Below are positions 5,323 through 8,512 of a stretch of DNA of 8,512 nt, piece by piece. Location of the stretch: NCBI GenBank assembly GCA_023390635.1, contig JAEWCM010000189.1, positions 1-8,512 of the forward strand, read 5' to 3'. The notes under the pieces are model-generated. The model was not told the origin of the DNA. It saw nothing but the letters and a program-made list of their open reading frames with translations, and did no database searches. Both the position numbers and the translations under genes were made by a program. Origin of the DNA: Bacillota bacterium. Lineage in GTDB: Bacteria; Bacillota; Desulfitobacteriia; Desulfitobacteriales; Desulfitobacteriaceae. Position 1 is the first letter of the stretch. Each line of letters opens with the position of its first letter.

Positions 5323-7368
5323 ATGAGCAAACAAAGCTCTTTGCGTTTAGGAGACATCCTGATTGAAAAGGGTTGGCTCTCAAAAAACGATTTGGACAGG
5401 GCATTAGAATATCAAAAACAGCATGGCGGTTTGCTGGGAAATATTCTGGTGGATCTGGGATTCGCAGACGAAAAAAAGGTCAGAGAAGCTGCCCGCTTGA
5501 TCCCTCAAAAAGGAAAAATTGGGGAATTGCTTGTGGAAGCCTGCGTTATTACACAGGAGCAGTTGGATTTAGCCCTTGATTTTCAGAAAAAAAGCGGAGG
5601 AGCCTTAGGGGAAATCTTATTATCTCTTGGGCTGGTTGAGGAGCAGACGTTATACAGAACTATTGCCTCTCAGCAAGGCATGGGAAGAATCGGCAGTGAA
5701 TTCGCCCTGAATGCAGAGTCAAGGATTCCAGAGAAGACTGCGATTGCCATGCAAGCGATTGCCGTGGGCAGAAATGACAGGCGAATTCTGGTGGCAGTGC
5801 TAAGGGCTCTTCTGCCTGAGCAGCGCAAAAATTTGGAGTTCTTGCTGGACGCTCCCATAGAAGAGATCTTGGTGACTCCATCAGAGATGGAGATGCTTTG
5901 GGGACTGGTTTATGCTAATGAATTAATGGAGATCAGTACGGAGCAGTTGGCTCAGGAGAGGCCTGAGCAGTCGGCAAGAATTATTTTTTCCAAGCCGCAA
6001 AAATGGAGCTTGGCGATCCTTGCCGCTGTGGTCCTGTTCGGACTTTTGCTGGCTACCTTAAAAACAGCCATAGCAATCAATATTGCTATTCAAGGGCTTT
6101 ATTTTGTGGTAGCTTTGCTTAAATTTTTTATGATCTTTAAGGGAATAAGGGAAGGCGCTCAAATCAGAATTAGTAATGAAGAAATTCAGGAAATTGATGA
6201 AAGGGAATTGCCTGTTTATACGATTTTAGTGCCTATGTATAAGGAGAGCAGTGTGATTCCCGAACTGATGGCTAACCTGGAACGGCTGGATTATCCTAAG
6301 CATAAATTGGATATCCGCTTATTGATTGAGGAGGATGACGTGGAGGCTCAGAACCTCCTTCGTTCCATGAAACTGAAGCCTTACTACACTATTTTGGTGG
6401 TACCTCACTCAATTCCCAAAACTAAACCAAAAGCTTGTAATTATGGACTTATCAATGCCCGCGGACAGTATGTGGTTATCTATGACGCGGAAGACAGGCC
6501 TGATCCTGACCAACTGAAAAAGGTCTATCTTGCTTTTGCTAAAAGTGACCCTATGTGTTGCTGTATTCAGGCAAAATTGAATTACTTTAATAGTGAACAA
6601 AATATATTGACCCGGTGGTTTACTCAGGAATACAGCATGTGGTTTGATCTTTTGCTTCCGGGACTCATGCAATTGAATATCCCCATCCCCTTAGGGGGAA
6701 CTTCCAACCATTTTAAAATTGAAGCTCTGAAGGAAATGAAGGCCTGGGATCCTTATAACGTGACGGAAGATGCTGATTTGGGCATCCGCTTATACGCGTC
6801 GGGTTATACCACGGGAATTGTGAATTCCCGGACGTGGGAAGAGGCCAATAGTCAAGTGGGGAATTGGATCAGACAAAGATCCCGGTGGATTAAAGGGTAT
6901 ATGCAGACATGGTTGGTTCATACGCGTAACCCACTTCGTCTCTGGAAGCAGGTGGGTACAAAAGGTTTGATTGGATTTACAGTGATTATTCTTGCTACAC
7001 CATTGCTGCCCCTGATAAATCCGTTCCTTTGGCTGTTGATGATTTTATGGTTCATGGGCCATTATACTTGGATTCCTATGCTTTTCCCCGGACCAATTTA
7101 TTATATGGCAGCGATTGAGCTGATTATCGGTAATTTTCTTTTTATGTTCAGCAATTTGGCAGGAGCGTTCTGGGTCATCAATGAATTGCATGAGAAGGAA
7201 GATTATGCCCTTTCTTTTCGATTGGTTAAACACGCGCTTTTGACGCCTATCTATTGGGCTTTAATGAGCGTGGCAGCTTATAAGGCCGCCTGGCAACTGA
7301 TCACAAGACCTTTTTACTGGGAAAAGACCAACCATGGTTTGGCAAAAAGGGTGAGTGAGAATGTCTGA
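5323..7368 (+). CDS. MshEN/GspE-N-regulated membrane GT2 synthase (c-di-GMP-responsive, predicted)
   Basis: This 681-residue fusion starts after AAGGAG (5310-5315). Residues 8-31 (R8-L-G ... G17 ... L24 ... A27-L28 ... Q31), a 5-residue linker, and 37-60 form one MshEN unit. Residues 65-88 and 94-117, again 5 apart, form a second. Residues about 120-200 resemble the rest of a PilB/GspE N-terminal domain. In MshE this motif pair binds c-di-GMP. Two helices (228-246 and 250-272) lead to a GT2 domain with VPMYKE (303-308), D388-A-E-D391, TED (481-483) and Q518-R-S-R-W522, all typical of processive cellulose synthase-like enzymes. Three or four more helices (549-578, 592-619, 639-660) and an R-P-x-x-W-x-K-T-x-H-G tail complete it. 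E. coli NfrB has a similar pairing with MshEN at the opposite end. No ATPase domain follows, so it is not a secretion ATPase. The product is unknown. Confidence 0.85.
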   Translation: MSKQSSLRLGDILIEKGWLSKNDLDRALEYQKQHGGLLGNILVDLGFADEKKVREAARLIPQKGKIGELLVEACVITQEQLDLALDFQKKSGGALGEILLSLGLVEEQTLYRTIASQQGMGRIGSEFALNAESRIPEKTAIAMQAIAVGRNDRRILVAVLRALLPEQRKNLEFLLDAPIEEILVTPSEMEMLWGLVYANELMEISTEQLAQERPEQSARIIFSKPQKWSLAILAAVVLFGLLLATLKTAIAINIAIQGLYFVVALLKFFMIFKGIREGAQIRISNEEIQEIDERELPVYTILVPMYKESSVIPELMANLERLDYPKHKLDIRLLIEEDDVEAQNLLRSMKLKPYYTILVVPHSIPKTKPKACNYGLINARGQYVVIYDAEDRPDPDQLKKVYLAFAKSDPMCCCIQAKLNYFNSEQNILTRWFTQEYSMWFDLLLPGLMQLNIPIPLGGTSNHFKIEALKEMKAWDPYNVTEDADLGIRLYASGYTTGIVNSRTWEEANSQVGNWIRQRSRWIKGYMQTWLVHTRNPLRLWKQVGTKGLIGFTVIILATPLLPLINPFLWLLMILWFMGHYTWIPMLFPGPIYYMAAIELIIGNFLFMFSNLAGAFWVINELHEKEDYALSFRLVKHALLTPIYWALMSVAAYKAAWQLITRPFYWEKTNHGLAKRVSENV

Positions 7369-7427
7369 CTCATTCCAGGCTTTCAAACTGCCAATATTTA
7401 TAAACAACAAACAAGGGATTAAGGGGC

Positions 7428-7456
7428 TTGCGCCATTTCAGGAAAAGTTTTATAAT
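7428..7456 (+). promoter_or_regulatory. Candidate promoter upstream of cbiM/nikM
   Basis: A perfect TATAAT at 7451-7456 has TTGCGC at 7428-7433 exactly 17 bp upstream; only the TTG of the -35 matches consensus. The predicted start is near 7463, upstream of a terminator-like hairpin and about 197 nt before the cbiM start codon. Confidence 0.5.
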
Positions 7457-7462
7457 GGGGGC

Positions 7463-7659
7463 AACCTTATTTACATTTAAGATTTATGAAATAAGAGACC
7501 ATGGAGGCCTTGATCATAAGTGATCATTCTCTGTGGGCTTTTTTATTTATGGGTGGAAGGATAATTTTATTGCTATGTATTTAAACATTCCAAGCTGGAA
7601 AGCTAATCGAACGATCTTTAATTATTAAGTTAAGCTTATAAGATTTTGGAGGGATTTTA
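7463..7659 (+). promoter_or_regulatory. Candidate attenuator-type leader of cbiM/nikM
   Basis: The presumed leader contains CTTATTT (7466-7472), complementary to AAATAAG (7489-7495). That second segment can instead pair with the T-rich 3' side of the hairpin at 7493-7544, so two mutually exclusive folds are possible. A 5-bp hairpin (7588-7592 with 7596-7600) follows. The B12-box and other conserved elements of a cobalamin riboswitch were not found, nor did I recognise NiCo-type repeats. Regulatory function is inference; the hairpin may simply end the glycosyltransferase transcript. Confidence 0.35.
7493..7548 (+). terminator. Intrinsic terminator between the glycan genes and cbiM/nikM
   Basis: TGATCA (7511-7516) pairs with TGATCA (7521-7526) around a TAAG loop. 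Below an internal loop, 7499-7507 pairs with 7528-7536 (three G-U pairs) and 7493-7497 with 7538-7542. A run of six T (7539-7544) follows. Read-through from the GT2 synthase gene, which ends 125 bases earlier, would stop here. Confidence 0.72.
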
Positions 7660-8512
7660 ATGCATATTCCTGACGGGTACCTAAGCCCACAGACCGATCT
7701 GGTTCTGGGAGCGGCAAGTGTGCTGGGGATTGCCGGAGCAGCTTATCAAACAGGAAAATCTTTGCCCCAAAAATATGTACCTATGCTTTCAATTGGAGCA
7801 GCTTTTTCTTTTACCATGATGATGTTTAATATTCCAGTGCCGGACGGTACTACCGCTCACGCTGTAGGCGGCTCTCTGCTTGCCATTCTGCTCGGACCAT
7901 GGCCAGCTGCAATCAGCGTATCCATTGCCCTGATTATCCAGGCTCTATTTTTCGGAGATGGAGGAGTATTGGCACTGGGGGCAAACATTTTTAATATGGC
8001 TTTTATTCTTCCCTTTGTTAGCTATTATACTTTCCGTTTAATCGCTGGTTCCAGCGAGCTTTCTTCAAAACGGCGGTGGTTGGCATCATTTATTGCCGGT
8101 TATGTGGGTATCACAGCCGCCGCACTGTGTGCGGCTATCGAATTTGGCATACAACCCGCTCTTTTTCATGCGGCCGATGGTACTCCTTTATACAGTCCCT
8201 ATGGTTTGGCGGTGTCAATTCCGGCGATGTTGTTTGCTCATTTACTGATTGCCGGCCCGGTAGAAGGAGTGATCAATTCCTTAGTGGTTTCGTATTTAGC
8301 CCGGTCCAATCCGTCTTTGTTACAAATTACCCGGAGCCGAAATGGGGAAGGGGGAGCACCGCCCCAATGGAGGAAATATGTGTTTGCTTTAGCAGTATTA
8401 GCGCTCTTAACTCCGCTGGGCCTGTTGGCATCTGGAACAGCCTGGGGCGAATGGGGCGGGGAAGACCTGTTGGGTAAACTCGGGTATATTCCAAAAGGAA
8501 TGGAGAAATTCG
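7660..8512 (+). CDS. cbiM: Co/Ni ECF transporter substrate-binding membrane subunit CbiM/NikM, 5' part
   Basis: The frame is open from ATG at 7660 to the window end (284 codons seen, C-terminus missing). GGAGGG at 7648-7653, 6 bases upstream, sets the start. The protein begins MHIPDGYLSP, the diagnostic N-terminus of CbiM/NikM; the free amine of Met1, His2 and His67 form the metal site in this family, and His67 is at exactly that position here, within DGTTAHAVGGS. GPWPAA and FFGDGGVLALGANIFNMA are also family signatures, and six or more helices are visible. The segment after about residue 220 (a hydrophilic linker, another helix, then GTAWGEWG and LGYIPKGM) is the C-terminal extension of the longer Firmicute forms. 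The protein imports cobalt or nickel, working with CbiN/Q/O or NikN/Q/O partners expected just downstream. The metal cannot be decided from this sequence. Confidence 0.93.
   Translation, partial: MHIPDGYLSPQTDLVLGAASVLGIAGAAYQTGKSLPQKYVPMLSIGAAFSFTMMMFNIPVPDGTTAHAVGGSLLAILLGPWPAAISVSIALIIQALFFGDGGVLALGANIFNMAFILPFVSYYTFRLIAGSSELSSKRRWLASFIAGYVGITAAALCAAIEFGIQPALFHAADGTPLYSPYGLAVSIPAMLFAHLLIAGPVEGVINSLVVSYLARSNPSLLQITRSRNGEGGAPPQWRKYVFALAVLALLTPLGLLASGTAWGEWGGEDLLGKLGYIPKGMEKF

Noticed and set aside
5660..5881. Short - strand open frames inside the MshEN-GT2 gene
   Set aside because: They overlap conserved coding sequence on the + strand and show no domain or start signals.
7369..7659. Cobalamin riboswitch expected before cbiM
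   Set aside because: No B12-box-like segment or the usual conserved core could be found, and the space is short for one together with a promoter.
8076..8477. 133-codon open frame on the + strand near the window end
   Set aside because: It is out of frame with the clearly recognisable cbiM/nikM reading frame, which covers the same bases with conserved motifs.

Overview
The window looks like chromosomal DNA from a low-to-moderate GC Gram-positive anaerobe (Firmicutes). Genes are preceded by strong GGAGG-type ribosome binding sites, promoters are close to the sigma-A consensus, and intrinsic terminators are U-rich. The mix of a 2x[4Fe-4S] ferredoxin, flavin split-barrel proteins and a Co/Ni ECF transporter would suit a Peptococcaceae/Desulfitobacterium-like clostridium. 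That placement is inference, since no marker gene is present. All genes are on the + strand, and no tRNA, rRNA, CRISPR array or insertion sequence was seen.

Left part (1-1008): the 3' end of a CPBP-type membrane protease gene is followed 21 bases later by a complete Sir2-family NAD-dependent protein deacylase gene. The sirtuin gene ends inside an intrinsic terminator whose loop contains its stop codon. Redox operon (1032-2530): a near-perfect promoter and a leader of about 100 nt precede two paralogous PNPOx-like flavin split-barrel proteins and a two-cluster ferredoxin, closed by a terminator. This looks like a compact electron-transfer module of unknown substrate.

Glycan part (2716-7368): three genes encode a GT-C-type multi-pass membrane glycosyltransferase, a DPM/GtrB-type polyprenyl-phosphate glycosyltransferase that overlaps it by ATGA, and a 681-residue protein. 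The last joins a PilB/GspE/MshE-like N-terminal region (tandem MshEN motifs, predicted to sense c-di-GMP) to a processive-type GT2 synthase with membrane helices. Together they suggest surface glycan synthesis in which one step is charged through a lipid-linked sugar and another is gated by c-di-GMP.

Right part (7369-8512): an intergenic region holds a promoter-like site and then a hairpin terminator, either an operon terminator, an attenuator or a small RNA. It is followed by the 5' part of cbiM/nikM, the metal-binding subunit of a cobalt/nickel ECF transporter, which runs off the window. No cobalamin riboswitch was recognised in front of it.
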